Part shown: positions 1-10,693 of the stretch, in pieces
Position numbering within the stretch: position 1 is the stretch's first letter
Layout of the letters: each line of letters opens with the position of its first letter
Assembly: GCF_002127325.2 (NCBI RefSeq)
Contig: NC_035443.2
Coordinates: 32,849,930 to 32,913,929 of the forward strand
Source: Helianthus annuus
Lineage: Eukaryota > Streptophyta > Magnoliopsida > Asterales > Asteraceae
Length of the DNA: 64,000 bases
Direction of reading: 5' to 3'
Position numbers and translations under genes: made by a program
Notes under the pieces: generated by a model
What the model was told of the DNA's origin: nothing
Database searches by the model: none
The model's input: the letters and a program-made list of their open reading frames with translations, nothing else

Positions 1-1
1 A

Positions 2-646
2 CCGCGACATCCACAGGATCCCTCTGAGGATTCACGCTTTGAGGCAGTTACGCCACCACCTCCGCCTCCGGCACAACCAGTAATACCTGATCCGCCAAGG
101 CGAAGGAGGACAAATGCTCGTATGTCTACACGAGGAGGAGGGGGTATCCACTTCAGCACTCCTCGACATTCTAGTAGTAGCCACTATCCGCCACTACGAG
201 AAGAAGGACCTTCAAGTCCTATACAGGAGGCGAACTCCGCACCAGCTGCACAAAATTCGCCACCATTTGGGTATGACCAACCCATACCTGCTTACACGGG
301 TCCAACGGCTTACAACCCGTTCGAACCGTCACAAGCACAATACAACTACGGCTATGAGCGAGACCCATATGTGGTGTCGGCAAGATATAATGCGCGCTAC
401 CCTGACGGAGCACATGGAAACATGGGACCACCGGACTACTCAGCTCATGGGTATCCGATACCTCCCAGACCTCCAGTTCCGCATCAAGCGCCACAACCAC
501 GTTTCTCTCCTCCTGAACAGGAAGAAATACTCCATCGACTAGATCGTGTGGAGAGAGAGTTCGAGGAAGAGAAGAAAAGCCACCGAGGATTTCTCAAAGG
601 CTTGGCGAACCTACTAAAGGGCAAAAAGAAGAAACGTGACCACTAG
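2..646 (+). CDS. Accessory ORF upstream of gag in element G (5' partial)
   Basis: This frame is open from base 2 and runs off the left edge. The first visible Met is at 122, but the reading upstream is already protein-like (a run of prolines, then an Arg cluster), so the true start is probably off window. The visible product is about 214 residues. It is Pro/Tyr/Gly-rich in the middle, with many Tyr-Pro and Pro-Pro steps, and ends in a highly charged helix-like stretch (Arg/Glu/Lys) with a Lys-rich tail of the GKKKKRDH type. I see no zinc knuckle, protease or polymerase motif. Function is unknown. The position between 5' LTR and gag matches the accessory ORFs of E2 and F, but I see no clear sequence similarity to them. 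The basic tail could bind nucleic acid or direct nuclear import; that is inference. Confidence 0.6.
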   Translation, partial: PRHPQDPSEDSRFEAVTPPPPPPAQPVIPDPPRRRRTNARMSTRGGGGIHFSTPRHSSSSHYPPLREEGPSSPIQEANSAPAAQNSPPFGYDQPIPAYTGPTAYNPFEPSQAQYNYGYERDPYVVSARYNARYPDGAHGNMGPPDYSAHGYPIPPRPPVPHQAPQPRFSPPEQEEILHRLDRVEREFEEEKKSHRGFLKGLANLLKGKKKKRDH

Positions 647-685
647 CCCTAATAGTTGTACTAATGTAATTTCTACTATGAAATA

Positions 686-800
686 AGTCCCTGCGTGGAC
701 ACTTATCGTATTTCAGTCCCTACGTGGACTTATCTTTAGTCCTTGCATGGACACCTATCTTGTATTAGTCCCTGCGTGGACTTGTCACTTATTTTAAAAC
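686..800 (+). repeat. Short degenerate tandem repeat (4 copies, 23-30 bp)
   Basis: Copies begin at 686, 715, 738 and 767, each with a core reading AGTCCCTGCGTGGAC or a close variant (AGTCCCTACGTGGAC, AGTCCTTGCATGGAC). Spacing varies from 23 to 30 bp. The block lies directly after the accessory ORF stop, in the leader of element G. Confidence 0.7.
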
Positions 801-1191
801 CTCTATGGAGGTATGTACTATTTGAAAGACCCGTTTAGGGCAATATGTAATTGTATTTGAGATTATGGAATGTATGTTATGAGTTTTGTTTTAATATGTA
901 TAAAATAAATCAAAACCATTCCTTTTATATTGATCTGCCTAAATAAAGAATCTTAAAAGGTGAAACCTAGCTTGGTGTCTTTTAAGATCCAGTCAAGATG
1001 GTACGACCTAATTGAAAAGATTCTGATTCCCTGTTAACCTCTGTACGCATGTTAACAATCATGGCAGATGTGATTCGTTAAAATCACGCACGTCATTCTT
1101 GTACGATAATCCTTTAAGGATTTCAAAACCCAACTAAATGATTTATAAATCGTGGGTTAAATCACCAATAAAGGTGATCAATATTACAAAA

Positions 1192-1535
1192 ACATCCATT
1201 AGTGATGTAATGCCTACGGGCCAGTATTATAAAAACATCCATTAGTGATGTAATGCCTACGGGCCAGTATTATTAAAACATCCATTAGTGATGTAGTGCC
1301 TACGGGCCAATATTATAAAAACATCCATTAGTGATGTAGTGCCTACGGGCCAATATTATTAAAACATCCATTAGTGATGTAGTGCCTACGGGCCAATATT
1401 ATTAAAACATCCATTAGAGATGTAGTGCCTACGGGCCAACCTTATTAAAACATCCATTAGAGATGTAGTGCCTACGGGCCAACCATATTAAAACATCCAT
1501 TAGAGGTGTAGTGCCTATGGGCCATAATAATTGTC
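1192..1535 (+). repeat. 43-bp minisatellite, 8 copies, in leader of element G
   Basis: ACATCCATTAG recurs at 1192, 1235, 1278, 1321, 1364, 1407, 1450 and 1493, a constant 43-bp step. Each unit also contains GTGCCTACGGGCC (TAATGCCTACGGGCC in the first two). Variants are ordered: AGTGATG in copies 1-5, AGAGATG in copies 6-7, AGAGGTG in copy 8. This suggests stepwise expansion. There are no unique spacers, so it is not CRISPR-like. Confidence 0.92.
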
Positions 1536-1850
1536 TTATAAAGACAAAAGGCAGTGGTAGTCTATGACTCTCTGTCAGAAAGAGATAAGAGAACTACGGT
1601 TCGAACCTCTATGCCTTTGATTCTCTGAAATCTCGGCTAATGTTATAAAACATCATCATGATTAGGCTTTATGCCGCCAATACTATTTATGTAGCTGAAA
1701 TAGGATATATTCAAATCCTAATATTTAATGAAATAATAAGTTAACCAAATATGGTCTCTGTACCATGGTTGACAAATTGTCATAAAAGACAATTATATAA
1801 TAATCTCCTAAATAAAATTTTGTTATCTTCTGTAACAGATTCAAGTTACA

Positions 1851-4800
1851 ATGGCGGATCCCAATGGAGAGAACAGCCACACAAATGAAGATGACTATGA
1901 CAATACGCCAGTACATTTGACAGGCGCACAACTGAAGGCTCTGATTGACAATGCTGTTCAGGCAGCTATTGATCGTCAATATACTGAGTCCCAAGGCAGA
2001 ACCGTGTCAAAACCACCCTCTAAACCAAAGACACACTCCAAACCACCCTCTGAACCCAAGAAAGATGACGACAAACACTCGTCCACTGAGCACAGCGTTC
2101 ATCGCGATAGAGAATATACTGATGCATCCAGTGCTAAGGGTTGCACCTACAAATACTTTGTATCATGTAAGCCCCGTGAATTTACAGGGGAGAAAGGTGC
2201 GGTTGACTGTATCACCTGGCTAGACGAGATGGACACGATTGTGGACATCAGCGGGTGCGCTGAGAGGGACGTGGTAAAGTTTGTGTCCCAGTCGTTTAAG
2301 GGCGAGGCCCTGGCATGGTGGAGAGCTCTGGTGCAGGCTTCTGGTAAGTCTGCCTTATACAAAATGTCATGGGGGGAGTTTATTGCCCTCATAAAAGAAA
2401 ACTACTACCCTCAACATGAGGTTGAGAAGATTGAGGCGGATTTTGTCTCACTAGTGATGACAAACCTGGATTGTCAAGCATATCTGACAAGCTTTAACAC
2501 CATGTCACGCCTGGTGCCATATCTTGTGACACCGGAACCTCGAAGGATTGCCCGCTTCATTGGGGGCTTAGAGCCGGCGATCAAGGCCAGTGTGAAGGCC
2601 TCTAGGCCGACGACCTTCAGGTCAGTTACTGACCTCTCCTTCTCTCTTACACTTGATGCTGTCCGTCTGAGGGCACAAAGGAGCAAGGAGGCTGAAAAGC
2701 GAAAACGGGAGGATGATACCTCACGAAAGTCTGGGAAAAAGCACCGTGGAAACGGTGAGGGCAAGAGAGGGTCGGAGGCAAAGAAGGAGGGGCAAGCTGA
2801 TGGAAGACCTCACTGCAAGGTCTGCAAGAAACCTCACTCCGGGAAGTGTAGGTTTGCGTCTGGTTCACAGTCGCAACAAAAGACTCCATCCTGTGGGCTA
2901 TGCAAGTCCAAGGATCATAAGACCGTGGAGTGCAAAAAGATAAAGGATGCAACCTGCTATGGTTGTAACGAAAAGGGACACATAAAGAGTAATTGCCCTA
3001 AGTATGCCAAGAAGGCGGAGGAGACAAAGAAGTCAAATGCGAGAGTTTTTCGGATGGATGCAAAGGAAGCGGTTAAGGACGACAATGTGCTTACAGGTAC
3101 TTTTCTCGTAAATAATATATTTGCAAGAGTACTATTCGATTCTGGCGCTGATAAGTCCTTTGTAGACCAGAAATTTTGCCAACTACTAAATATGCCTATC
3201 AAAACCCTTGATGCGAAATACGAAGTAGAGTTAGCAGACGGCACGATAGAAACCGTCTCTACTGTTCTAGAAGGATGTGAAATGTCCATTAGGAACCATT
3301 CTTTCCCTTTATCTCTACTTCCCTTCAAATTAGCGGGTTTTGACATTGTGCTAGGCATGGACTGGTTATCCCGAAATCAGGCCCAAATCATCTGCGGCAA
3401 AAGGCAGATAGTTTTAAAGACTCTGGGTGGTGAATCTCTTACCATTCGAGGGGATACGCATTACGGATTGCCCGAGGACGTATCTATGCTGAAAGCTTCA
3501 AGGTGTTTGAACAGAGGCTGCGTAATTTACATGGCTCAGGTGATAATTGAAGAACCCAAGCCGAAGATAGAGGATCTTCCTGTCATTTCTGAATATCCCG
3601 AGGTTTTTCCTGAAGAACTACCTGGTTTGCCACCGGATAGACAAGTGGAGTTCAGAATAGACATCATTCCTGGAGCAGCTCCGATAGCAAGAGCACCTTA
3701 CAGGCTAGCTCCAACGGAAATGAAAGAACTGAGGACCCAGTTGGATGAACTGCTGGCGAAAGGTTTTATCAGACCTAGTTCATCTCCCTGGGGAGCTCCT
3801 GTCCTGTTTGTAAAGAAGAAGGACGGATCGATGCGGTTGTGCATCGACTACCGAGAGCTAAATAAAGTTACCATAAAGAATAGATATCCTTTACCAAGGA
3901 TCGATGATCTATTCGATCAGCTGCAAGGATCGAGCTACTTCTTAAAGATCGACTTAAGGTCGGGCTATCATCAACTAAGGGTGAGAGATGAAGATGTACA
4001 TAAGACAGCATTTAGGACTCGCTATGGTCATTACGAGTTCCTAGTGATGCCTTTTGGGCTCACAAATGCACCGGCTGCGTTCATGGATCTCATGAATCGC
4101 GTTTGCAAGCCGTACTTGGACAAATTCGTCATAGTCTTCATCGACGATATCCTTATCTATTCCAAGAACCAAGCTGACCACGAGAAGCACCTCCGTTGCA
4201 TTCTCGAATTACTACAGCGTGAGAAACTCTACGCCAAATTCTCGAAATGTGAATTCTGGCTACGAGAGGTTCAATTTTTAGGTCACGTTGTGAGTGAGCG
4301 TGGTATCCAAGTGGATCCCGCTAAGGTAGAGGCGGTCATGAACTGGCAAGAGCCAAAGACGCCTACCGAAATCCGTAGTTTCCTAGGATTAGCAGGATAC
4401 TACCGGAGATTTATTGAAAATTTTTCAAGGATTGTTGCGCCCTTGACTTCCTTAACCAAGAAGAAAGAAAAGTACATTTGGGGCCCAAAGCAGCAAGAGT
4501 CCTTCGAAATACTGAAGCAAAAGCTAAGCAACGCACCTGTGTTGACATTACCAGAAGGTACAGATGAATTCGTAGTTTACTGCGATGCATCACACACGAA
4601 CATGGGGTGTGTGCTTATGCAGAAGGGCAAGGTGATTGCCTATGCTTCAAGGCAATTAAAGGTGCATGAAAAGAATTACACCACCCACGACTTGGAGTTG
4701 GGTGCCGTTGTATTTGCACTGAAGTTGTGGAGGCATTACCTCTACGGTATTAAATTTGTGATTTATTCTGATCACAAAAGCCTCCAGCACCTGTTCAACC

Positions 4801-6398
4801 AGAAGGAGTTGAACATGAGGCAGCGCCGTTGGATGGAAACCCTGAATGATTATGACTGCGAGATCAGGTACCATCCCGGCAAGGCGAATGTAGTCGCCGA
4901 TGCCTTGAGCAGAAAGGAAAGGGTAAAACCTATTCGAATCAATGCCAAGAGCATTGAAGTCAAGAACAATTTAATTGAAAAGATATTAGCTGCACAGCGA
5001 GAGGCTGTGTTGGAAGCTAATTATCCTAATGAAAAGCTGGGAGTAACTGAGGAGCAGTTGACTCTTAGCAAGGATGGAATTCTTAGGCTGAACGGACGTA
5101 TATGGGTTCCGATTTATGGAGGACTACGAGATGTTGTTCTCCAGGAAGCCCATAGTTCCAAATACTCAGTCCATCCTGGTGCAGACAAAATGTACCAAGA
5201 CTTAAAGGCAAATTACTGGTGGATAGGCTTGAAAAAGTCTGTAGCCGCCCACGTAGCAAAGTGCTTAACTTGTGCTCAAGTCAAAGCCGAGCACCAAAAG
5301 TCGTCTGGCTTGCTACAACAGCCTGAACTTCCCGAGTGGAAGTGGGAATGTGTAACCATGGACTTCATAACCAAGTTACCCAAAACCAGGAAAGGAAACG
5401 ATACAATATGGGTCATAGTTGATAGGCTGACTAAATCAGCTCATTTTCTACCCATCAAGGAGACGTATAGCTCCGATATGTTAGCCCAACTTTATGTTGA
5501 TAAGATTGTAGCCTTACACGGCATACCTGTGTCTATTATCTCCGACAGGGATACTAGGTACACGTCTCATTTCTGGAAGAGTTTCCAGCAATCTTTGGGC
5601 ACGCGTTTGAACTTTAGTACGGCTTACCATCCACAGACGGACGGTCAAAGTGAGCGTACTATCCAAACGCTAGAAGACATGCTTCGTGCATGTGCGATCG
5701 ATTTAGGCGGTAACTGGGATAAGAACCTACCCCTGATCGAATTCTCCTACAATAATAGCTACCACACCAGCATAAAGGCTGCGCCTTTCGAGGCATTATA
5801 TGGTAGGAAATGCAGATCGCCTGTTTGTTGGGCGGAAGTAGGGGAGGTCCAACTATCAGGACCAGAGATTGTTTTCCAGACAACGGACAAGATTGTCCAG
5901 ATCCGGGAACGTCTCAAGGCTGCCCGCGATAGGCAGAAAAGCTACGCTGATCCAAAACGTAAGGATCTTCACTTCGAAGTAGGTGAAAAAGTGTTGCTTA
6001 AGGTATCACCCTGGAAGGGGGTGATGCGTTTCGGCAAGAAAGGCAAACTGAGTCCGAGATACATAGGGCCTTTTGAGGTCATTGAACGGGTCGGATCAGT
6101 TGCCTATAAGTTGAACTTGCCTGAAGAGCTCAATGGAATTCACAATGTGTTCCACATCTGCAATCTCAAAAAGTGCTTCGCCGATGAATCATTGGTGATT
6201 CCACACGCAGATGTGCATATAGATGAGAGCTTAAAATTTATAGAAAAACCCTTGTCGATTGAAGATCGACAGGTGAAGAAGCTTCGCAGAAAGCACGTAC
6301 CGATTGTAAAAGTCAAATGGGATGCTCGTAGAGGTCCTGAATATACGTGGGAAGTCGAAGCTACAATGAAAGAAAAGTACCCCTATTTATTTGAGTAA
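1851..6398 (+). CDS. gag-pol: Gag-Pol polyprotein, Ty3/Gypsy chromovirus
   Basis: A single 1515-residue ORF with no stop or frameshift. Domains in order: retrotransposon gag core (about residues 95-210, with WWRAL-type motif); CCHC zinc knuckle [14 protein letters not shown] (369-382); aspartic protease with DSGA at 430-433; reverse transcriptase with FIDD catalytic core at about 763-766; RNase H with YCDAS near 910; integrase H2C2 finger, then D1171, D1232 and E1268, giving the expected 35-residue D-to-E gap; a GPF/Y-like region; and a C-terminal chromodomain (about 1465-1515, with [15 protein letters not shown]). Function by family: makes virus-like particles, copies the RNA and inserts the cDNA; the chromodomain is expected to bias insertion towards particular chromatin. 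ATG 1851 is the first in-frame Met before the gag core. It ends 35 bp before the 3' LTR. Confidence 0.95.
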   Translation: MADPNGENSHTNEDDYDNTPVHLTGAQLKALIDNAVQAAIDRQYTESQGRTVSKPPSKPKTHSKPPSEPKKDDDKHSSTEHSVHRDREYTDASSAKGCTYKYFVSCKPREFTGEKGAVDCITWLDEMDTIVDISGCAERDVVKFVSQSFKGEALAWWRALVQASGKSALYKMSWGEFIALIKENYYPQHEVEKIEADFVSLVMTNLDCQAYLTSFNTMSRLVPYLVTPEPRRIARFIGGLEPAIKASVKASRPTTFRSVTDLSFSLTLDAVRLRAQRSKEAEKRKREDDTSRKSGKKHRGNGEGKRGSEAKKEGQADGRPHCKVCKKPHSGKCRFASGSQSQQKTPSCGLCKSKDHKTVECKKIKDATCYGCNEKGHIKSNCPKYAKKAEETKKSNARVFRMDAKEAVKDDNVLTGTFLVNNIFARVLFDSGADKSFVDQKFCQLLNMPIKTLDAKYEVELADGTIETVSTVLEGCEMSIRNHSFPLSLLPFKLAGFDIVLGMDWLSRNQAQIICGKRQIVLKTLGGESLTIRGDTHYGLPEDVSMLKASRCLNRGCVIYMAQVIIEEPKPKIEDLPVISEYPEVFPEELPGLPPDRQVEFRIDIIPGAAPIARAPYRLAPTEMKELRTQLDELLAKGFIRPSSSPWGAPVLFVKKKDGSMRLCIDYRELNKVTIKNRYPLPRIDDLFDQLQGSSYFLKIDLRSGYHQLRVRDEDVHKTAFRTRYGHYEFLVMPFGLTNAPAAFMDLMNRVCKPYLDKFVIVFIDDILIYSKNQADHEKHLRCILELLQREKLYAKFSKCEFWLREVQFLGHVVSERGIQVDPAKVEAVMNWQEPKTPTEIRSFLGLAGYYRRFIENFSRIVAPLTSLTKKKEKYIWGPKQQESFEILKQKLSNAPVLTLPEGTDEFVVYCDASHTNMGCVLMQKGKVIAYASRQLKVHEKNYTTHDLELGAVVFALKLWRHYLYGIKFVIYSDHKSLQHLFNQKELNMRQRRWMETLNDYDCEIRYHPGKANVVADALSRKERVKPIRINAKSIEVKNNLIEKILAAQREAVLEANYPNEKLGVTEEQLTLSKDGILRLNGRIWVPIYGGLRDVVLQEAHSSKYSVHPGADKMYQDLKANYWWIGLKKSVAAHVAKCLTCAQVKAEHQKSSGLLQQPELPEWKWECVTMDFITKLPKTRKGNDTIWVIVDRLTKSAHFLPIKETYSSDMLAQLYVDKIVALHGIPVSIISDRDTRYTSHFWKSFQQSLGTRLNFSTAYHPQTDGQSERTIQTLEDMLRACAIDLGGNWDKNLPLIEFSYNNSYHTSIKAAPFEALYGRKCRSPVCWAEVGEVQLSGPEIVFQTTDKIVQIRERLKAARDRQKSYADPKRKDLHFEVGEKVLLKVSPWKGVMRFGKKGKLSPRYIGPFEVIERVGSVAYKLNLPEELNGIHNVFHICNLKKCFADESLVIPHADVHIDESLKFIEKPLSIEDRQVKKLRRKHVPIVKVKWDARRGPEYTWEVEATMKEKYPYLFE

Positions 6399-6420
6399 AT
6401 CTCGGGTCGAGATTTATTTT

Positions 6421-6433
6421 AAGGGGGTGAGGA
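6421..6433 (+). promoter_or_regulatory. Polypurine tract of element G
   Basis: AAGGGGGTGAGGA directly precedes the LTR start TGTAACACC. This is the plus-strand DNA priming site used in LTR retrotransposon replication. Confidence 0.85.
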
Positions 6434-9400
6434 TGTAACACCTCGAATTTTGTGTCCAATAATGTGTTAACACGTGTCATTTGTTTATACGTGGCATTGA
6501 TATTAAATAAAGGACTAATTTTGACAAACCTTGAAAGTATATAAATTCGAGGGTTATAAATGTCAACAAGGGTAAATATACTGTATAGTAACCCTAAATA
6601 AATGCTTAAACCTTCAAACGAACGTATCATAGATCGTACGAAAGCGAAACACGAAAGAAAGTGAGAGATTACAAGCTACAGGGGTTAACTGTGTCAACAT
6701 GTTTAATTATACCTCTGAGTGACCCTTTAACGTTCCCAAGGCTTTGTAACGGTATTATACACTCACTAAAATATAACATATAAATTTCGCGAAGTTTCGT
6801 TATGAAACGAGAAAGTTACGATCAAATTCGTAGGAGAAGAGTTAAAAGCGTCAACAGTGAAAGTTAAGGCTTTCCAAACGATTAATAAACTAACCAGGGA
6901 CTTTATAATGCGGGTAAATAACACGAGGCCCCTATCGGTAAATAACCGAGGGCCAAACCGCAAAGTTACCCCTTCAAACCCGAAAGGTCAGGTAAATCAT
7001 TACGAAAGATTTCGTTATTAATTACCGGATTCTGATAATCATTACAAAAGATTTTAAAAATCTGAAAAACAGACCTCTCGCGACCCGCGTGAAGGTTAGG
7101 CTTAAGTGTAGGCGGGCCGCGAGCCTCCTAAATTACACGCCTGATATTTGAACTTTAGGCGACCCGCGTTAAAGGAGCATGGAACTTCCATGCGGGTCGC
7201 GTAAAGTGCCCAGATGCAGAAACTTTGTAGTTTCTTGCCTTTTGAGCATTGTGAACGATCAAACCTCAATAAATGAGGCATGGGCACCCTACACTTGACC
7301 CATATCACTCAGGAGACATCTACCCATCATCATGGTCAGTGTAGGTTGTTGTGTAGTGATCTAGAGAGCTTTCCTTGGCTATAAATAGCCACATTATGTG
7401 CATAACATTCACACAACACAAAACACATTCATCTGATCATTCCAAGAGCTCTCTAGCATCCATCTCTGCTCTATAAGCAAGAACACACTTCTGTAAGTCG
7501 TTCACAACCATTTTAGGCATACATTTCCATAGTTTTAGCCTATAAACACAACCGTCGTAACTAACGGTTGTCATTACCATAACTTGCAAATGGTTCAGTC
7601 TTATGACGGATCAAAAGTAGTTTTGAGAAGGTAATTATGTGGGTAATAAACCTCTAAAGGGTTCCCCCTGATCACCACTCTAACTATGTCAAATATCGAG
7701 TCAAACGTGCGGTTAAAAAGTCAACAGAAAGCTATTTTAGCGATTTATGCATAATCTGTAATGTAAATGTTATGAAACCTGTTTTGACACTTATAAAACA
7801 TGATATTAAGTATATAAACTTGTTTGCGCTCGTTTGAATCGATCATTTGCTATATTGAACCGGTTCGGAGCCGAATGGCGCAAAAGTTTGACTTTTGCTT
7901 TGACTTCAGTTCTGACCCGTTTTAGTGAGGTATAGATATGCCTTAGAACTCTCTTAGGACCAGGTCACATATTGGTATAAACCTCTGTGATCGATTCATG
8001 AGTTACCCGAGTCTTTTGCGCATTTCCGTCATTCGCCTAAAAGTTGACCGTAACGGCCTTTTGAAATTAAAACGAATATTTCGGACACGTGAACGGACCA
8101 GAACCTTGCTTATTAAATTATAAGCATGTCCTTAAAGTTTCACGTCAATCCGAGGTCTAGAATGAGAGTTATGCTAAATGGCGCATTTAAAGTAAACTCT
8201 AGTAATTAACGGCGCAATTAGCATAACACCTATCTAAACCAAGATTTCGTCATCAAAACTTTTACCCACTGTATTAAAATAATATTTTGGGAATTTTAAA
8301 GATTTTTAATAATTTTTACCTCGCTCATAACCTGCGGTTATGGCTACGGTTCGGTAAATACCGAATATGCCCTTTTCGGCCAAAACATGAGTTCTACAAG
8401 GTCTTTTGACCCGATTCTAGTTGCTACTGATTTTAAATAATAAATAAAGTATTTTAAGCTTTATAAGCTGTTCGGGAAACTCAGATTTCCTGTAGAAACT
8501 CGAAAAGCTCTTTAAAAGTCTTTAAAATGACCGAAAAGCCCCTACGGGGCATAATATTAACTTAAACTCGTTACGGGCGTCACGGAAGGTATCCTACTGA
8601 TACCACAACCTATTTAAGGCATATTGACTTAGGAAATAAGCGTACGGCTCTCATGGTTAACCGTTTCGCCTATTGCGCGCACGGTTCGGCTTATGAAACT
8701 AGTTTTCATAAATTAGCCGATACGGGTCAAATAATATCATTTGAACCCCAAAATCCAGAGTGTGAACCATTAACCCATATAAAACAAGTCTCTGAACTTG
8801 TTGGGACAGAATCACACTCCATTCTCGGTTTTCGCCTTTTCGCGCGATTAAACCATATCTATATATATCGGAACCAACCGGTCTAGGCTACGGCCATTAT
8901 AACGACCCGTTAGGATTCTAAGAGGTTAATTAAAACCTTCGTTCCAGATTAGGAGCCCCAGTAAAAGCTATCGGTGATTTAATCCAAATTAAGGAAATAT
9001 ACTTGCAAAGGTAAATACTTTAACTTATTTCCCCTATATGGGCTTGGGTTACGGTATATTAATACCGCTTGATTGAGCATTATATTCTTCCATCGCTTAG
9101 GTGGTTAATTAAATAATATGATCGGCTCATTTAAACAGTTTTGTTGCTTATAAGCCTTTGGGGGGGTTTAATGACCGTTGTCCCGGATATCCTTGGCATC
9201 ATTTTACGAAATGGCCACGACCATCGACATCCCGGTGTAGGCGTACACCCGGTATAAAGTGTCGACATTAAATTAAAAGACGTAGCCGTTGGTTTTTATA
9301 CTACGGTTTTACGCAAACGTGGTGTGTCTATAAATCTTTAACCCGGCACGACCCGGGCTACTGAACGCATAAAAGAACATGTAAAACGTTCACAAGATTT

Positions 9401-9832
9401 TATTATAATTTTCCCAAGTTATAAAAGAGTTTGTGCCTTGTGCATTCAAATCAATTTTAATAAACATTTTCAAATGTGTCAGTTGAATGTATTTACCAGT
9501 GTAAACTGACGTATTTTCCCCAAAAAGATTAAGTGCAGGTACCTAAACGTAAATTGGCTGGTATTAGCTCCCTAGCGTCGTGATAAGTCTCGCAAGCTTG
9601 ATTGCAGTATCTGATGGAACAATACTTTATGTTTATTTACGATCCGCTGTGGATACATTCGACTTCTGTAATACATTTGATATTACAATCAGAGGTTGAA
9701 ATATATTTATTTATCTTTAAGCTTCCGCTGTGCATTATATAATTGTGTGGTTTGACTATATTGTTGCCAACATCGTCACGGTAATCCCCCACCGGGCCCA
9801 CCGGTGAGACACGTGGAAATCGGGGTGTGACA
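6434..9832 (+). repeat. 3' LTR of element G (3399 bp)
   Basis: Starts TGTAACACC after the purine tract and ends GGGGTGTGACA, where similarity to a host-side transposon fragment begins. A TATA box is at 7380. The rest is non-coding; a few short open frames (for example 8653-8886) have no recognisable content. The end matches the style of the D LTR end (GGGGTGTGACA at 39019). The 5' partner is off window. Confidence 0.85.
7078..7387 (+). promoter_or_regulatory. U3 promoter of element G: GC dyad array plus TATA box
   Basis: TATAAATA lies at 7380-7387. Upstream are four GC-rich motifs: CGCGACCCGCG near 7079, GCGGGCCGCG near 7112, GCGACCCGC near 7159 and GCGGGTCGC near 7192. They form two inverted pairs. 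The second pair (7159-7200) is a perfect 9-bp inverted repeat enclosing an inner hairpin around GCATGG...CCATGC. Similar arrays sit upstream of the TATA boxes in E and F. Confidence 0.65.
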
Positions 9833-10304
9833 GCGAACGTCCAACAAGTGGGCGTCGGTTCCAACTGAGGTTGAGATGGCTAAACGACAAAAAAACCTCG
9901 GAGACAAGTAGTTTTTTTTTGCCGGGGGCTTGGACGCACGATGTCAAATTAATATAAACGACGACCCAAAATTTGACAAAGAAGAGTACGCCGTACGAGA
10001 GGAGGAACGCCCCACGGGCCGGGACAAATCAAAAAAGTAGGCGGCTACAAAAAAACAAGCCGCAAAGGGGGGCGATTCCAAGATGGAGGCGTTTATGGCC
10101 CAATTCAAAGCGTACACGGAAGTCACGAGCCAAAAGGCAAAGGCGAAGGAACGCGTGGCGGAAGAAAATGTTCGGGTGAACAAAGAAAAAACGAACAAAA
10201 AGAATGGGACATAATGACGGCCGATGTTGAAAATTATCCTGAAGAAAAACGAGCTACTTTAAAAAAGATGCAAGAAAGAATCATAAAAAAGTATGAAAGT
10301 TCTT
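9833..10304 (+). pseudogene. Decayed NAM-associated-domain protein (Harbinger ORF1-like), C-terminal part
   Basis: Joining frames shows the C-terminal pattern of the plant family often annotated as NAM-associated C-terminal domain or glutathione S-transferase T3-like, which is largely PIF/Harbinger ORF1 (Myb/SANT-like) protein. Recognisable pieces: NKWASVP near 9845, DARCQININDD near 9930, ERPTGRDKSKK near 9997, a Lys/Glu-rich helix (10080-10190), and EEKRATLKKMQERI before the stop at 10302-10304. It is broken by an in-frame TAG at 9907-9909, frame changes in the poly-T tract near 9910-9918, a TAG near 10038, and a frameshift near 10200. The N-terminal SANT region is missing; element G abuts the 5' side, so G probably inserted into it or its remnant. 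Confidence 0.6.
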
Positions 10305-10693
10305 AGGATTTTTAATTTTTTAGGTTATGTTTTTTTAACTTATGTAAGGTTTGGTTTTTTAATATTAATGAATTTATTTTTATATCTTATTTAATAAATG
10401 TTAAAAAAGTAGATGAAGTTAAAAAAAATAAATAAATAAAGTTGGTTTGGTAGGCTCATCCTCCATTTCCAGTGTTTCTACCTGGGAGGGGCATCCTCCA
10501 AGGACTATGACATGGCGTCTATGTGACGGATCATCCTCCTAGGATGACCCTCTACCATACTGCATAGCCTAATTTCCATAAATCCTTTATGACGCATCAC
10601 ATAAACTATCCACTATCCTAAACTTCTCTTTTGAGTGGCATCACTTAAATCTTCCTATTTCTTCTTTTTTTTTATTACAAATCTATATCTATA
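10305..10693. other. Non-coding flank between Harbinger-like fragment and Helitron
   Basis: AT-rich, with no ORF. It contains repeated CATCCTCC-type words at 10458-10555 (GCTCATCCTCC, GGCATCCTCC, GATCATCCTCC), which may be the subterminal part of the Harbinger-like element. I could not fix a terminal inverted repeat. Confidence 0.3.

Larger units (their letters stand above)
647..1850 (+). other. Non-coding leader of element G between accessory ORF and gag
   Basis: About 1.2 kb without a supportable ORF. It contains two blocks of short tandem repeats (listed separately) and AT-rich spacer. It separates the accessory ORF from the gag start at 1851, so gag-pol is probably expressed from a separate or spliced RNA, or by reinitiation; the sequence does not decide this. 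Confidence 0.5.
1..9832 (+). mobile_element. Element G: Ty3/Gypsy chromovirus (Tekay-like), 5' LTR off window
   Basis: Seen: in order, an accessory ORF (2-646), a repeat-rich leader, an uninterrupted gag-pol (1851-6398), a purine-rich tract and a 3.4-kb LTR starting TGTAACACC and ending GTGTGACA. Known: long LTRs, tRNA-Met priming and a chromodomain after integrase fit plant Tekay-type chromoviruses. The left LTR, primer site and left target-site duplication lie outside the window, so age and TSD (the right flank reads GCGAA) cannot be checked. The LTR end interrupts a decayed transposon gene at 9833. Because gag-pol is open throughout, this is the best candidate for a young, possibly competent copy here. 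Confidence 0.88.

Noticed and set aside
1192..1535. CRISPR-like regular array
   Set aside because: Direct 43-bp tandem units without unique spacers, in a plant retrotransposon.
9944..10198. Minus-strand open frame of 84 codons
   Set aside because: Shadow of the plus-strand Harbinger ORF1-like remnant.
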